Origin: Thermococcus sp. JdF3
Lineage (GTDB): Archaea; Methanobacteriota_B; Thermococci; Thermococcales; Thermococcaceae
Length of the DNA: 64,000 bases
Assembly (NCBI RefSeq): GCF_012027495.1
Contig: NZ_SNUK01000003.1
Span: 310,001-374,000 of the forward strand
Direction of reading: 5' to 3'
Below the pieces are notes generated by a model that was not told the origin of the DNA, did no database searches, and was given only the letters and a program-made list of their open reading frames with translations. Position 1 is the stretch's first letter; each line of letters starts with the position of its first letter. Of the stretch, positions 36,027 through 45,330 are shown in pieces. A program made the position numbers and the translations under genes.

Positions 36027-37241
36027 ATGGAGACGGTCCCCCTGATTCTGGGTCTTTTAGCGGGAGTACTGACCTCTTACACAGATATTAAGACGGGGTT
36101 CATCTTCGACAACCACGCTTTTCCAACCCTCACTCTCATTGGACGCCTCCTCGGGTGGGAGGAAGAGGAGGAAGAGGAGAGCGAGCTTCCCACCTGGCTT
36201 GGCAGGATCGTGATTCCGGCCGCCGAAGTCGGCGTCCTGTACTATCTGTACCGGGGAATACAGGCCCATGATGGCCTGCTGGCCGCCTCCGGACTCATCG
36301 GACTGATACTGGGCTTTATCCTCGGTCTCCTGCTCTACTACATCGGGGCCTGGGCCAGCGGTGATGTGGTTGTTCTGGCGGCGTTCTCCGCCCTTCTGCC
36401 CCTCGCCCCAGCCGCCGCGGATGTCGTCCCCCCCTACGGAACGACGTACCCCCTGTACCCCCTGGCAGTGCTTTTCAACAGCATCCTGGCGGTGTTTCCC
36501 TTCATCTTCGTATACTCCCTGGCCGTCCTCGTGCTCAGGAAGAGGTTTCACGCCCTGAGGGAGGTCTTCGTGGGAGGACTGCGCACCACCGTTGAGTTCA
36601 CCCTGTGGATAGTTGCCGTCATAACCGTTCAGGCAATCATGGGAAGCGCCGGAATCTCAAGTCCCATAACCGGAATCCTCGTGGCGCTCGTCCTGCTGCC
36701 CGTCTTTATGAGGCTCCATCACCTCGGCAACGCCGCCGGAATTCTGTCCCTCGGATACCTCATGTACCTGGACCCAACGGTCGCACTCTTAACCTCCGGG
36801 AGGGTTTTTGTCCTCATCTACCTCCTAAAGGTGCTCCTCTCCACCGTCAGGTTCATGCGTGTGGAGGTGCTGATGGAAGAGGTCCCCGTGGAGGAGCTGA
36901 ACGAGTGGGACATACTCGGCGAGGTCATCCACGAGATTAACGGTGAGGTAATGCGGGACAGGGAGGACGGTCTTGAACGCATTAAGCGCACCCTAGTCTC
37001 ATGGGATCCGGGATCGCTGAAGCCCAGGCGGGGACGGATCATAGCCTCCCCCACAGCGGAGGGACTCAGAAAAGAGCAGATAGAAGAGCTCAAGCGCCTC
37101 GTGGAGGAGGGAAGGCTTGAAAACTCCTTCCTCAGGAAAAAATCAATGCCCTTCGCCCCAGCGCTTTTCATAGGGTTCCTGATGGCGTACTTCTGGGGGG
37201 ACATCTTCTGGTGGCTCGTTCTGAGGGTCGCCGGGCTCTGA
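36027..37241 (+). CDS. Prepilin/preflagellin peptidase (A24 family)
   Basis: A 404-residue polytopic aspartic protease. Residues about 17-23 (YTDIKTG) carry the first catalytic Asp and GAWASGDVVVLAAFSALLP (about residue 108) the second (GD). About eight hydrophobic segments follow. It would cleave class III signal peptides, most simply that of the pilin-like protein encoded nine bases upstream, and methylate or process filament proteins at the membrane. It is longer than FlaK/EppA peptidases because of an extra region (about 260-370). ATG 36027 follows GAGGTGAAATC. Confidence 0.8.
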   Translation: METVPLILGLLAGVLTSYTDIKTGFIFDNHAFPTLTLIGRLLGWEEEEEEESELPTWLGRIVIPAAEVGVLYYLYRGIQAHDGLLAASGLIGLILGFILGLLLYYIGAWASGDVVVLAAFSALLPLAPAAADVVPPYGTTYPLYPLAVLFNSILAVFPFIFVYSLAVLVLRKRFHALREVFVGGLRTTVEFTLWIVAVITVQAIMGSAGISSPITGILVALVLLPVFMRLHHLGNAAGILSLGYLMYLDPTVALLTSGRVFVLIYLLKVLLSTVRFMRVEVLMEEVPVEELNEWDILGEVIHEINGEVMRDREDGLERIKRTLVSWDPGSLKPRRGRIIASPTAEGLRKEQIEELKRLVEEGRLENSFLRKKSMPFAPALFIGFLMAYFWGDIFWWLVLRVAGL

Positions 37242-37253
37242 ACCAGGGTTAGA

Positions 37254-37261
37254 CTTTTAAG
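37254..37261 (+). promoter_or_regulatory. TATA box for the H/ACA RNA
   Basis: CTTTTAAG at 37254-37261 predicts a start at about 37283, which is the 5' edge of the lower stem of the H/ACA-like hairpin. The 15 bases before it end the prepilin peptidase gene, so the RNA has its own promoter. Confidence 0.6.
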
Positions 37262-37280
37262 GCCCTGCGCGGAGAAATCA

Positions 37281-37346
37281 CCGCCGGCCCGGCGTCCGCC
37301 CACCCCGCGGAGGAGTGAGGCGGGGATTCCGGCCGGGCCGACAGGG
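37281..37346 (+). ncRNA. H/ACA guide RNA, predicted 16S rRNA pseudouridylation guide
   Basis: One hairpin shows every hallmark of an archaeal H/ACA RNA. The lower stem is 9 bp (37285-37293 with 37332-37340), followed at once by ACA (37341-37343). The pocket strands are GTCCGCCCA and ATTCCG. The upper stem is CCCCGC/GCGGGG (37303-37308 with 37320-37325), capped by GGAGGAGTGAG. There GA and TGA can form the tandem G-A pairs of a K-loop for L7Ae. The pocket top is 14-15 bases from ACA, as required. TCCGCC and TTCC in the pocket pair with GGCGG(G) and GGAA of the conserved 16S segment targeted by probe Arch915 (GGAAUUGGCGG), leaving the two U residues unpaired. Confidence 0.75.
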
Positions 37347-37417
37347 GAATGAGGAGCTTTTGCTTTGCTGAGGGCGCCCGCGTGGGCGGCGTGATGAGCA
37401 CGCCCTTCACCGACCCC
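37344..37417 (+). ncRNA. Possible C/D box guide RNA
   Basis: Directly after the H/ACA element the order of boxes fits a C/D RNA: C ATGAGGA (37349-37355), 12 bases, D' CTGA (37368-37371), a 19-base self-pairing spacer, C' GTGATGA (37391-37397), 12 bases, D CCGA (37410-37413). GGGG (37344-37347) and CCCC (37414-37417) would close the terminal stem. Both guide lengths (12) are standard. However C and D each carry one mismatch to consensus, and the element runs into the 3' end of the convergent HAD gene. It is a moderate candidate only. Guide targets were not identified. Confidence 0.35.
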
Positions 37418-38051
37418 GCTCAGCGCCGTCCTCCACCAGCCCCGCTATTATCTCCATCACCTCGTGGAGGCTCTCAACGTTGTGGTCGCCTTCCACCCCC
37501 TCGTGAGGGTTTATCGCTATGCTGACGTCGGCTTCTTTAAACATGCTCAGGTCGTTGTATCCATCACCGACCGCTATTGTTACCTCAGGTTCAAGCTCCG
37601 CCTTCAGCTCCCGGAGTATGGTCCCCTTGCTCCTGAAGTCGACAAGGGGATTGACCTTCCCGGTAACGACGCCGTTTTCGTCAAATACCAGTTCGTTGGC
37701 GAAGACGTAGTCAACCCCGAGCTCCCTCGCTATCCTTCCGGCGAGGCACATGAGACCGCTGCTGAGTATCGCTATCCTGAAGTCGTTCTCCCGGAGAAAC
37801 CCGATGAGCTCCTCAGCTCCATCCATGTACTCAACCGAGTTCGCCCATTCCATGATCTCCTCCCTCGTGTGACCTCTCCAGAGGGAGGCGTCGAGTTCGG
37901 CCCACTTCACGTAGTCTATTTTTCCCGCAAAGAAGAGCTCGGCGTATTCCTTCCCCTTCTCCCAGGTTCCAAAGCGCTTGTGAAGTTCAACCCAGCCGGA
38001 GATGGATTTGACCAGAGTTCCCTCAAGGTCAAAGGCTATGAGCTTAACCAT
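37407..38051 (-). CDS. HAD-family phosphatase, phosphoserine phosphatase-like
   Basis: A 214-residue haloacid dehalogenase-fold hydrolase. Motif I is FDLEGTLV (Asp8 nucleophile), motif II is ILSSG (about 94-98), and motif III/IV is AVGDGYNDLSMF. The DLEGT form of motif I and VFANELVFDENGVVTGKVNP are typical of archaeal SerB-like enzymes, which dephosphorylate phosphoserine, though other small phosphates are possible. ATG 38051 follows GGTGGTACG (minus strand). The 3' end overlaps the candidate C/D RNA on the other strand. Confidence 0.82.
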   Translation of the reverse strand: MVKLIAFDLEGTLVKSISGWVELHKRFGTWEKGKEYAELFFAGKIDYVKWAELDASLWRGHTREEIMEWANSVEYMDGAEELIGFLRENDFRIAILSSGLMCLAGRIARELGVDYVFANELVFDENGVVTGKVNPLVDFRSKGTILRELKAELEPEVTIAVGDGYNDLSMFKEADVSIAINPHEGVEGDHNVESLHEVMEIIAGLVEDGAERGR

Positions 38052-38090
38052 CGTACCACCTGAAAAGGGAGCGAGGGGAAACTTAAAAGC

Positions 38091-38789
<699 letters not shown>

Positions 38790-40724
38790 TCATGATCTGT
38801 GGGCCTGATACCACGCGAAGATTATGACGGCCAGGGCACCGATAACGATCCCGATTACCATCCACACAACCTTGGAGGTTGTTGGTGTGTACGGAACCGT
38901 TTGGACTTCGGTCACAGTGCTTTCGATGGACGTGGTCTCTGTACTGGTCTCGGTGACGGTCACGGTTCCGTTGGAAGGTACCGTGGTCGTCACGGTGATG
39001 GTCTTCGTTATCACCTCGGTGTCGTTCCCGGTTGGGGCCACGATGTCCAGCGCAACTGTGCTTGAGTTGACGGTTCCCGCGATGGTGTTCAGGGCAACCC
39101 TGAACGTCTTTTTCCCGGGGGAGTAGGGGATTACCATGACGCTGAAGGTCACGTTTTCACCGGGTGCCAGGCTCAGAGGGGCGACCAATCCACCCCCGTA
39201 GGACTCAAAGATCCCGTCGGGCTCAACGGTCACGCCCTCCGGGACGCTCACCGTGAGGTTGGCCGGTACAGACACGTCTCCGGCGTTCCTGACGTGGAAC
39301 CTCAGGGTCACGGGATGATACACCGCAGGGTCCCCTTCCCACGATGCGTTGAGGAAGTAGGCAACCTTCGACGGCTCCACGTACGCGGTAACGGGGTTGG
39401 ATGAGAACGTGAGCCCGGTGTAGCCCCCACAGGCCAGTTCAAAGGGAGCAACAACATCCGCCACCACCCTTCCAAGCGTAACGTTACCGTCGTCCGTCGG
39501 CATGACGGTTACCTTGAAGGTTTTTTCCTCACCCGGTTTCAGGAGGGCAATCTCCAGCGCACCCCCAGAAATAACCCGCACTCCACCCTCCGGAACGAAG
39601 CGGAGCGTGACGTTCGAAAGGGCCACCGTGCCGGTGTTCTTTACCCGGAAGGCAATACTCATCGGAAGGTACCTCTTCCCGTCCCCGGCGGTACCCTCTA
39701 TCAGAAGGTTGGCCACCTTTCCCACGTCGGGAATCTTGGACCTGTCGAGAAAGACCTCAAAGGTGGCCTTTCCGTCGTCCTCCACGCCGTCCAGGATTAC
39801 GGTTGCCCCCCTGTAATACAGGCCCGTCGCCACGGCACCGCTTGAGAGTTTGGATGTGGCAAGAACCGCACCGCACGAGTTGAGCAGGGACGCCCTTATC
39901 GAACCATCGAATTTGTAGTCGTAGCGGAGCACGTATGGACCAACGTTCCGGGTCTGACCTGGGGAGAGTGAGAACACCGCATCCGGAACCGTCTCAACGT
40001 CGAGCGACGCCCCCCTGAAGAACACCGTCACCTTGGCGTACTCAACCCCGACCAGATCCTCCGCCTTGACGTGGAACGGGCCGATGTCCGCCTCCTTCCC
40101 AACGACCACGGAATACTCATTTCCATCGTATTCGAAGTAAAGCGTTTCAGTAAAGCCGTCGGCGGATTCCTCAACGGTGGCGTTTGTGAAGGTTAGCACG
40201 TGGTCCGAGACCGTCACGTTCTGGCCCCGCTGGAGGTATCCCTCAAAGGCTTTCGGGTAGGCGCTCACGGCAATCTTAAGGTTGCCGAAGGTAAACGTGC
40301 CGGAGGTGAAGTCCCTGGACTCGTTTCCCCGGGAAACGCGCACCTTCGCGCCCTTGCTCCCCACCGAGAGCAGCTCAATCGAGTAGTCCCCCAGCCTAAC
40401 GGTCTCGCCCTCAACGATGTAGGGAAACGTCACGTTCAGGAATACGACGGGCCCCTCGGCCGCGGTGACCCTGACGTACCTCACCACAACGTCCCCGGCG
40501 GTGAAACCCTCCCCAGGGCTGAGGGAGAAGTCATAGTATGACGACTGTGCGTACGCGGTGCCAACCAGGACACCGTCCAGCGAGACGTCCCTGAACTCCA
40601 GGGTCACGTTCCCGAGGGAAATCGAACCCGGCAGGGGAAACCATCCGTTGAAGGACGACGCCGAGGCGAAACCCGCCGGAAGCAGAAGCATGAGTACCAG
40701 CGCGAACACGATGGCCCGTCTCAC
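38790..40724 (-). CDS. Secreted, C-terminally anchored protein at the end of the archaellum operon
   Basis: A 644-residue exported protein: signal peptide FALVLMLLLPAGFASA, about 560 residues of beta-rich domains, a Ser/Thr-rich stalk (about 565-615, ITKTITVTTTVPSN-type) and a C-terminal membrane helix MVIGIVIGALAVIIFAW, then YQAHRS. Two stretches (about 350-430 and 465-545) resemble NEW3/CARDB-like adhesion folds (FRVKNTGTVALSNVTL; FHVRNAGDVSVPANLTV). The start GTG 40724 overlaps the arlJ stop (GTGA), so it is translated with the archaellum. Possible roles are anchoring or bracing the motor in the pseudoperiplasm, or adhesion. Function not established. Confidence 0.75.
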   Translation of the reverse strand: MRRAIVFALVLMLLLPAGFASASSFNGWFPLPGSISLGNVTLEFRDVSLDGVLVGTAYAQSSYYDFSLSPGEGFTAGDVVVRYVRVTAAEGPVVFLNVTFPYIVEGETVRLGDYSIELLSVGSKGAKVRVSRGNESRDFTSGTFTFGNLKIAVSAYPKAFEGYLQRGQNVTVSDHVLTFTNATVEESADGFTETLYFEYDGNEYSVVVGKEADIGPFHVKAEDLVGVEYAKVTVFFRGASLDVETVPDAVFSLSPGQTRNVGPYVLRYDYKFDGSIRASLLNSCGAVLATSKLSSGAVATGLYYRGATVILDGVEDDGKATFEVFLDRSKIPDVGKVANLLIEGTAGDGKRYLPMSIAFRVKNTGTVALSNVTLRFVPEGGVRVISGGALEIALLKPGEEKTFKVTVMPTDDGNVTLGRVVADVVAPFELACGGYTGLTFSSNPVTAYVEPSKVAYFLNASWEGDPAVYHPVTLRFHVRNAGDVSVPANLTVSVPEGVTVEPDGIFESYGGGLVAPLSLAPGENVTFSVMVIPYSPGKKTFRVALNTIAGTVNSSTVALDIVAPTGNDTEVITKTITVTTTVPSNGTVTVTETSTETTSIESTVTEVQTVPYTPTTSKVVWMVIGIVIGALAVIIFAWYQAHRS

Positions 40725-42451
40725 GGTATCACCCCCATAAGGTGGAGAAACATCTGGGCGGTTTCACCGCCCCCTCCCATTCCCATCATCCTCTCCATGA
40801 GTGTCTGACCCAGGTACATACCAACCGCGAATATCCACGACATTATGACGAAGTACCTGGTGGTGCCGAGCACGTGACCTCCGTCCGCGAGCTTGATAAC
40901 GAGGGAGGAGAGGAAGGAGTGCATCACCATCAGCACCAGCATTATGTACAGGAGGAACCTCATTCCCGACGGCGGGATGACGTGGATTATATCCCCTATG
41001 TACTCGGTGGGTATCTGCATCTGGGCGAACATCTGGCTTATCGAAACGGCGACCTGGAATGAGGCGGCGAGGGAAAACGCAAACGCCCCCGTCAGACCGT
41101 AGATTATTCCGACGAAGCTCGCTATGCTCTGCTGCCTCTTCCTCCTGAGACGAACGAGCCGCTCAAAGTTCCTGCTGATGATGAGGCCAACGTAGTCAGG
41201 TTCCGCACCCATGCGGAGGCTTTCACGGAATATCTCCGAGAATATACCGATGAGCCAGCTCCCGGTTCCTGTTATAAAGAAGTCCCACGCCCTGTCCCTG
41301 TCAACCCTGATGGCGAGCCTCCTGTAGAGCGCCCTGATGTCCTCAGTGAGGGAACCGAAGTCGTGGGCACTGAGGTATTTGAGAACCAGCACAAGGGAGG
41401 CGCCGCTGGCGGCAAGGGATGAGCTCAGACTCCTTATGAACGCGGGAAAATTCTCGTCCTTCCTGAATATCTTCTTCTCCTCGCTGTTGACGACGTGTCC
41501 GAGGTAAAAGAGGGGCGTCAGGATGAGGGCGAGAACGAAGGGCTCCGGTATATCAAACCTCACCCTGATGACGGTGAAGTAAAGGAGTGCAACTATAACA
41601 ACGCCCATAACCGAGTAGACCGCGGCCCTCGTTATCCTTTTCCGCCTCACGTCATCTATACCCCTGTTCTCGGCCCAGAGGGGATCCTCGGGCATCCTGA
41701 ACTTAACAACGAGCAGTATACCAACCTCGGCGGCGAGAGTCATCGCAACCGCGTACAGCCCCATCTTGCCGATGTCCATGCCGGTGATGAGGGGGCCTAT
41801 GATGACGAACGCGGCGATGAACACGACCGAGATAATTATCGACTCGTATATCTCCTTGAATATATCGAGGTCGTAGAGCGCACCCTCGTAGAAGGTCTGG
41901 TAGTCGTCCATGACCGTCTGCTGCTCCTGGAAAAGGTACTCCTTGAGGTCAACACCACTGTCGAGGGAGTAAGCCAGCCTGTCGAGGAAGTCGGCGAACA
42001 TTACACTGGGCGTCCTCCTCGCGAGAAATCGGAGGGCCTCTGGCATCGAGAGGTGAAGTCTGTTGACCACGGTGTGGACCTTTTTGAGCTCGCTCGCTAT
42101 GGCACCCAGCTTGGGGTCGTTGGCGAGGATTTTGATGAGGTCGCTCCTCCGCATTTCACTCGTCGAGAGAACCGCGAAGTACGTGATGAAGTACGGCATT
42201 TTTGAGTTTATCGAAATCTTCTTGGTATCCGCTATCACGTATGGATACACCGCGGCGTAAATCAGGAGAACAACGGGAATCAGGAACATGAGAACCTTGA
42301 GGGCGCTGGGGAGGTAGAAAATTCTTCCGATTACGCCCACCGCGAGGAACAGAACCGCCGAGATAGCCATGTACGGCAGAAGAACCTTCCTGAGGTACGT
42401 GCCCATATCCAGGTCAGCCTTCGTGAAGATGCTGATGCCCTCCTCGGCCAT
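40721..42451 (-). CDS. arlJ: Archaellum platform membrane protein ArlJ (FlaJ)
   Basis: A 576-residue polytopic membrane protein of the GspF/TadC family that forms the motor platform. Seven to nine hydrophobic segments are visible (for example YMAISAVLFLAVGVIGRIF, VLMFLIPVVLLIYAAVYPYV and GLTGAFAFSLAASFQVAVS), with two cytoplasmic GspF-like domains. It partners with ArlI to assemble and rotate the filament. ATG 42451 follows GGGGTGATGGC; 12 bases separate it from the arlI stop. Its stop overlaps the start of the 644-residue gene. Confidence 0.93.
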   Translation of the reverse strand: MAEEGISIFTKADLDMGTYLRKVLLPYMAISAVLFLAVGVIGRIFYLPSALKVLMFLIPVVLLIYAAVYPYVIADTKKISINSKMPYFITYFAVLSTSEMRRSDLIKILANDPKLGAIASELKKVHTVVNRLHLSMPEALRFLARRTPSVMFADFLDRLAYSLDSGVDLKEYLFQEQQTVMDDYQTFYEGALYDLDIFKEIYESIIISVVFIAAFVIIGPLITGMDIGKMGLYAVAMTLAAEVGILLVVKFRMPEDPLWAENRGIDDVRRKRITRAAVYSVMGVVIVALLYFTVIRVRFDIPEPFVLALILTPLFYLGHVVNSEEKKIFRKDENFPAFIRSLSSSLAASGASLVLVLKYLSAHDFGSLTEDIRALYRRLAIRVDRDRAWDFFITGTGSWLIGIFSEIFRESLRMGAEPDYVGLIISRNFERLVRLRRKRQQSIASFVGIIYGLTGAFAFSLAASFQVAVSISQMFAQMQIPTEYIGDIIHVIPPSGMRFLLYIMLVLMVMHSFLSSLVIKLADGGHVLGTTRYFVIMSWIFAVGMYLGQTLMERMMGMGGGGETAQMFLHLMGVIP

Positions 42452-42463
42452 GCCATCACCCCG

Positions 42464-44101
42464 TTAGATTCTGAAGCTCAGGCCCTCGATTCCACGCTGG
42501 TAGAACGCCTTGATCTCGCGGTAGACGTCCCAGTAGTTCGTTATGCCCAGCTCGACCATCCTCTGGAGGATCCTCGCGCGGAGGAACAGCTCGTTGTAAA
42601 TCTCCTTGGGATCCTCGTAACCGGCTATCTCGGCTATCTTCCTTTCAAGGATGTACGAGTTGTTGAAACCGCGGAACACGTGCCTGTCCGACACGGGGTC
42701 CCACTCGAAGACGTTCCTCGTAGCGACACCGCCGAGCTCCTCGTAGTAGCCTTCGATCTCGACGACGTTGACCGTCCTCCTCAGGAACTTACCCTTGATG
42801 TAGACGGCCTGCTGGAAGACCGCTATGTTGAGGTTGTCAATGAAGGTTATCGGGACGTTGATGGGATGCCCGGTGAAACGCTGTATCATCTTCTTGATAT
42901 CACCGGCGTGGAAGGTGCTCATAACGGGGTGGCCGGTCTGCATGGCCTGGAATGCGATGGCACCCTCGGCACCACGAATCTCACCAACGATGATGTAGTT
43001 CGGCCTTGAACGCAGTGCCGCCTTCAGGAGGTCGAACAGAGTAACACGGCTCTCCTCGGGACCTCTCTCACGGGTTATGAGTCTCTGCCATGTGGGATGC
43101 GGCACCTGAACCTCGGGGGTATCCTCCGCGGTGTAGATTTTGGATCCAGGCTTGATGAACGGGACTATTGAGTTGAGCAGGGTGGTCTTACCGGAAGCGG
43201 TCTCACCACAGACAAAAACACTCATACCGTACTCAAGGGCTATCCAGAGATAGGCGGCAACCTCGGCGCTCAGCGTTCCCCATGAAATGAGCTGAACGAT
43301 GCTGATGGGGGTTGCCGAGAACTTACGGATGGTGGCGCTCGGACCCTTGATGGAGATGTCCGGGGAGTAGATGATGTTGATACGCGAGCCGTCGGGGAGG
43401 GCACCGTCAACTATCGGCGTCCTGTCGCTGATCGGCCTTCCAATACGCTCGGCAATGTTCTTGAAGTAGTCCGCGAGCTTGACATCGTCGCCGAAGGTTA
43501 TGTTGGTCGGCATCATCTCGAATATCTTGTGGACGAGGGAGATGTTGTTGGCGCCGATGATGTGGATATCCTCGATGTAGGGGTCGCGGGCGATGGGCTC
43601 AAGCGGGCCGATACCGATGATGTCGCGCTTGATTAGGTAGCGGAACTTCTCCATCTCCTCCTTGGTGATCAGAAACTTCTGACCCCTGCCCATTAAACCG
43701 CCCTTACCCGATTTAACCAGCGCGAGCACGGCTTCATCAAAGAGGGCATCCAGAAAGCGCTCAAACTCTTCCTGCTCCTCGGGAATATCCCTGGTCGGCG
43801 CGAGCTCCAGGATTTTGTCCCTGATCCGGTTGTACTTCTGCTCTTCCTCGCGGTTCTCGATGCGGGGCTCGATGACGATGTACTTCTTGTCGGTCGTCAT
43901 GTCCCCGTAGATGTGGATGAAGATGGGGTCACCTACCGGGTAGAGGATGTTGGGGTACATTATGTCCTTCATGTCCCTGGTGAGCTGAGGATGAAACTCC
44001 GGAAGCTTTCCGTACTTCCTCCTGAACTGATCAACGTACTTTCTAAGGTGGGGGTTTCTCGCCATTGCCTCCTCAAGGGTGTCGCTGACCACCTGCGCCA
44101 T
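42464..44101 (-). CDS. arlI: Archaellum motor ATPase ArlI (FlaI)
   Basis: A 545-residue type II/IV secretion ATPase that drives both assembly and rotation. Walker A is GETASGKTTLLNS (about residue 268), the Asp box IYTAEDTPEV, Walker B IIVGEIRGAEG and the His box MSTFHAGD. The N-terminal region (about 1-100) is the ArlI-specific extension. ATG 44101 is one base beyond the arlH stop; the longer frame begins upstream in arlH. The C-terminal end (YQRGIEGLSFRI) is family-typical. Confidence 0.95.
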   Translation of the reverse strand: MAQVVSDTLEEAMARNPHLRKYVDQFRRKYGKLPEFHPQLTRDMKDIMYPNILYPVGDPIFIHIYGDMTTDKKYIVIEPRIENREEEQKYNRIRDKILELAPTRDIPEEQEEFERFLDALFDEAVLALVKSGKGGLMGRGQKFLITKEEMEKFRYLIKRDIIGIGPLEPIARDPYIEDIHIIGANNISLVHKIFEMMPTNITFGDDVKLADYFKNIAERIGRPISDRTPIVDGALPDGSRINIIYSPDISIKGPSATIRKFSATPISIVQLISWGTLSAEVAAYLWIALEYGMSVFVCGETASGKTTLLNSIVPFIKPGSKIYTAEDTPEVQVPHPTWQRLITRERGPEESRVTLFDLLKAALRSRPNYIIVGEIRGAEGAIAFQAMQTGHPVMSTFHAGDIKKMIQRFTGHPINVPITFIDNLNIAVFQQAVYIKGKFLRRTVNVVEIEGYYEELGGVATRNVFEWDPVSDRHVFRGFNNSYILERKIAEIAGYEDPKEIYNELFLRARILQRMVELGITNYWDVYREIKAFYQRGIEGLSFRI

Positions 44102-44102
44102 G

Positions 44103-44801
44103 TCACACCACCGCCGCAATCTCTACTATCAGCCCGACCTTCGGCTCGACACGGAACGGGATAATCTTCTGAAACAGTCCCTTGGCGTTGTTGTACTTGA
44201 CTATCGTGGCCGAGTTCTTCAGGTCACCACCGAACACCTTGACGCTCAGACGGACGAGCATGCTTGCAGCTTCCTCAAGGACGAAGAGTGAGTCCCTGTC
44301 TATCTCCTCCGTGTTCGCGGTGAGGATGATGACCTTATCCAGGGAGGCCATTTTCTTGACGTACAGCAGAAAATCCCTAACCGCACTCGGCTCCTGCTCG
44401 CGGGAGAGGAGAGATGAGAACGAATCAATTATCATTACATCGGGCTCCCACAGCCTGGGCTCGCCAAACAACCTGCTGAGGAACTTCCTTTTCTCACTGA
44501 CACCGGTGAGAAGGGGGTACAGGGAGACAAACATGAGCTTCTTCCTGATTAGAAAAGGGATTATATCGTAGCCGAGGGACTCCATCTGCTTGATGTACTC
44601 AACCGTGGTGTACTGGCTGGAGATGTAGCTGGCGGTGTAGCCGTTCATGAGAAAGCCGTAGAGGAGGCGCTGGACGAAGATGGACTTACCGCTACCCCTG
44701 TCTCCCTCGATGAGCATAATCGTCCCGGCGGGGATGCCGCCACCGAGACGCCGGTGCAGTTCATCGCCCTTGAGCTCGATCTTGAGGAGTTCCTCGACCA
44801 A
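44103..44801 (-). CDS. arlH: Archaellum regulator ArlH (FlaH)
   Basis: A 232-residue RecA-like ATP-binding protein of the KaiC group that binds ArlI and forms the motor ring. Walker A is EGDRGSGKSIFVQR (about residues 33-46); Walker B MIIDSFSSLLS (about 122). Hydrolytic residues look incomplete, as usual for ArlH, which binds ATP but hydrolyses little. Start choice: TTG 44801 with GGTGGTG upstream; GTG 44813 would add four residues. It overlaps none of its neighbours but is one base from arlI. Confidence 0.9.
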   Translation of the reverse strand: MVEELLKIELKGDELHRRLGGGIPAGTIMLIEGDRGSGKSIFVQRLLYGFLMNGYTASYISSQYTTVEYIKQMESLGYDIIPFLIRKKLMFVSLYPLLTGVSEKRKFLSRLFGEPRLWEPDVMIIDSFSSLLSREQEPSAVRDFLLYVKKMASLDKVIILTANTEEIDRDSLFVLEEAASMLVRLSVKVFGGDLKNSATIVKYNNAKGLFQKIIPFRVEPKVGLIVEIAAVV

Positions 44802-44850
44802 GATGACCACCACCGTCTCGCGTTATTTTATCCGGCGAATACTACAGTTT

Positions 44851-45330
44851 TTACGGGGCTTTGAAGACCAGGCTGCGCTTCTTGCCGTTCTCGAGGACCA
44901 CGGTAACGGTGTAGTAGTCCCCCGACGTCAGGGCGGTACCCAGGGTGACCTTTATCACACCAACCTCGTAGGCGTCGAGTGAACTTATCGAAGCCCCATT
45001 AACGTCGGTGAACGTGAGGTTGGCCGCAGGGATGAGCGATCCATCTATGAACACCTGGACGGCGTCGGGGGTAAATGCAATGGGCTCCTTTCCAATGTTT
45101 TTTATGTAAAACGTGTATGTGTACGGCCCGGTTCCACTCACCGGGATGTTGTTCGGGTCGTTTATTATAGCGAAGTCCGTCCTCAGCTGGTCGGCCAGCA
45201 TGGCACCCCTGTCGTTCATGCCGTGGGCTATGTCGGTGGTCACGTAGGCGAGACCGCCGGCGACACTGCCCGCGACGATAACTGCAACTATGAACAGTAT
45301 GAGCTCGCTCGCCGGCCCTCCTGCGGCCAT
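44851..45330 (-). CDS. arlG: Archaellum stator protein ArlG (FlaG)
   Basis: A 159-residue membrane-anchored protein with one N-terminal helix (ELILFIVAVIVAGSVAGGLAYV) and an exterior beta-sandwich (YTYTFYIKNIGKEPIAFTPDAVQVFIDG). ArlG and ArlF form the pseudoperiplasmic stator that binds the S-layer. The start ATG 45330 shares one base with the arlF stop (TGATG), so the two are coupled; GGAGGTGAG lies just upstream. Confidence 0.9.
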   Translation of the reverse strand: MAAGGPASELILFIVAVIVAGSVAGGLAYVTTDIAHGMNDRGAMLADQLRTDFAIINDPNNIPVSGTGPYTYTFYIKNIGKEPIAFTPDAVQVFIDGSLIPAANLTFTDVNGASISSLDAYEVGVIKVTLGTALTSGDYYTVTVVLENGKKRSLVFKAP

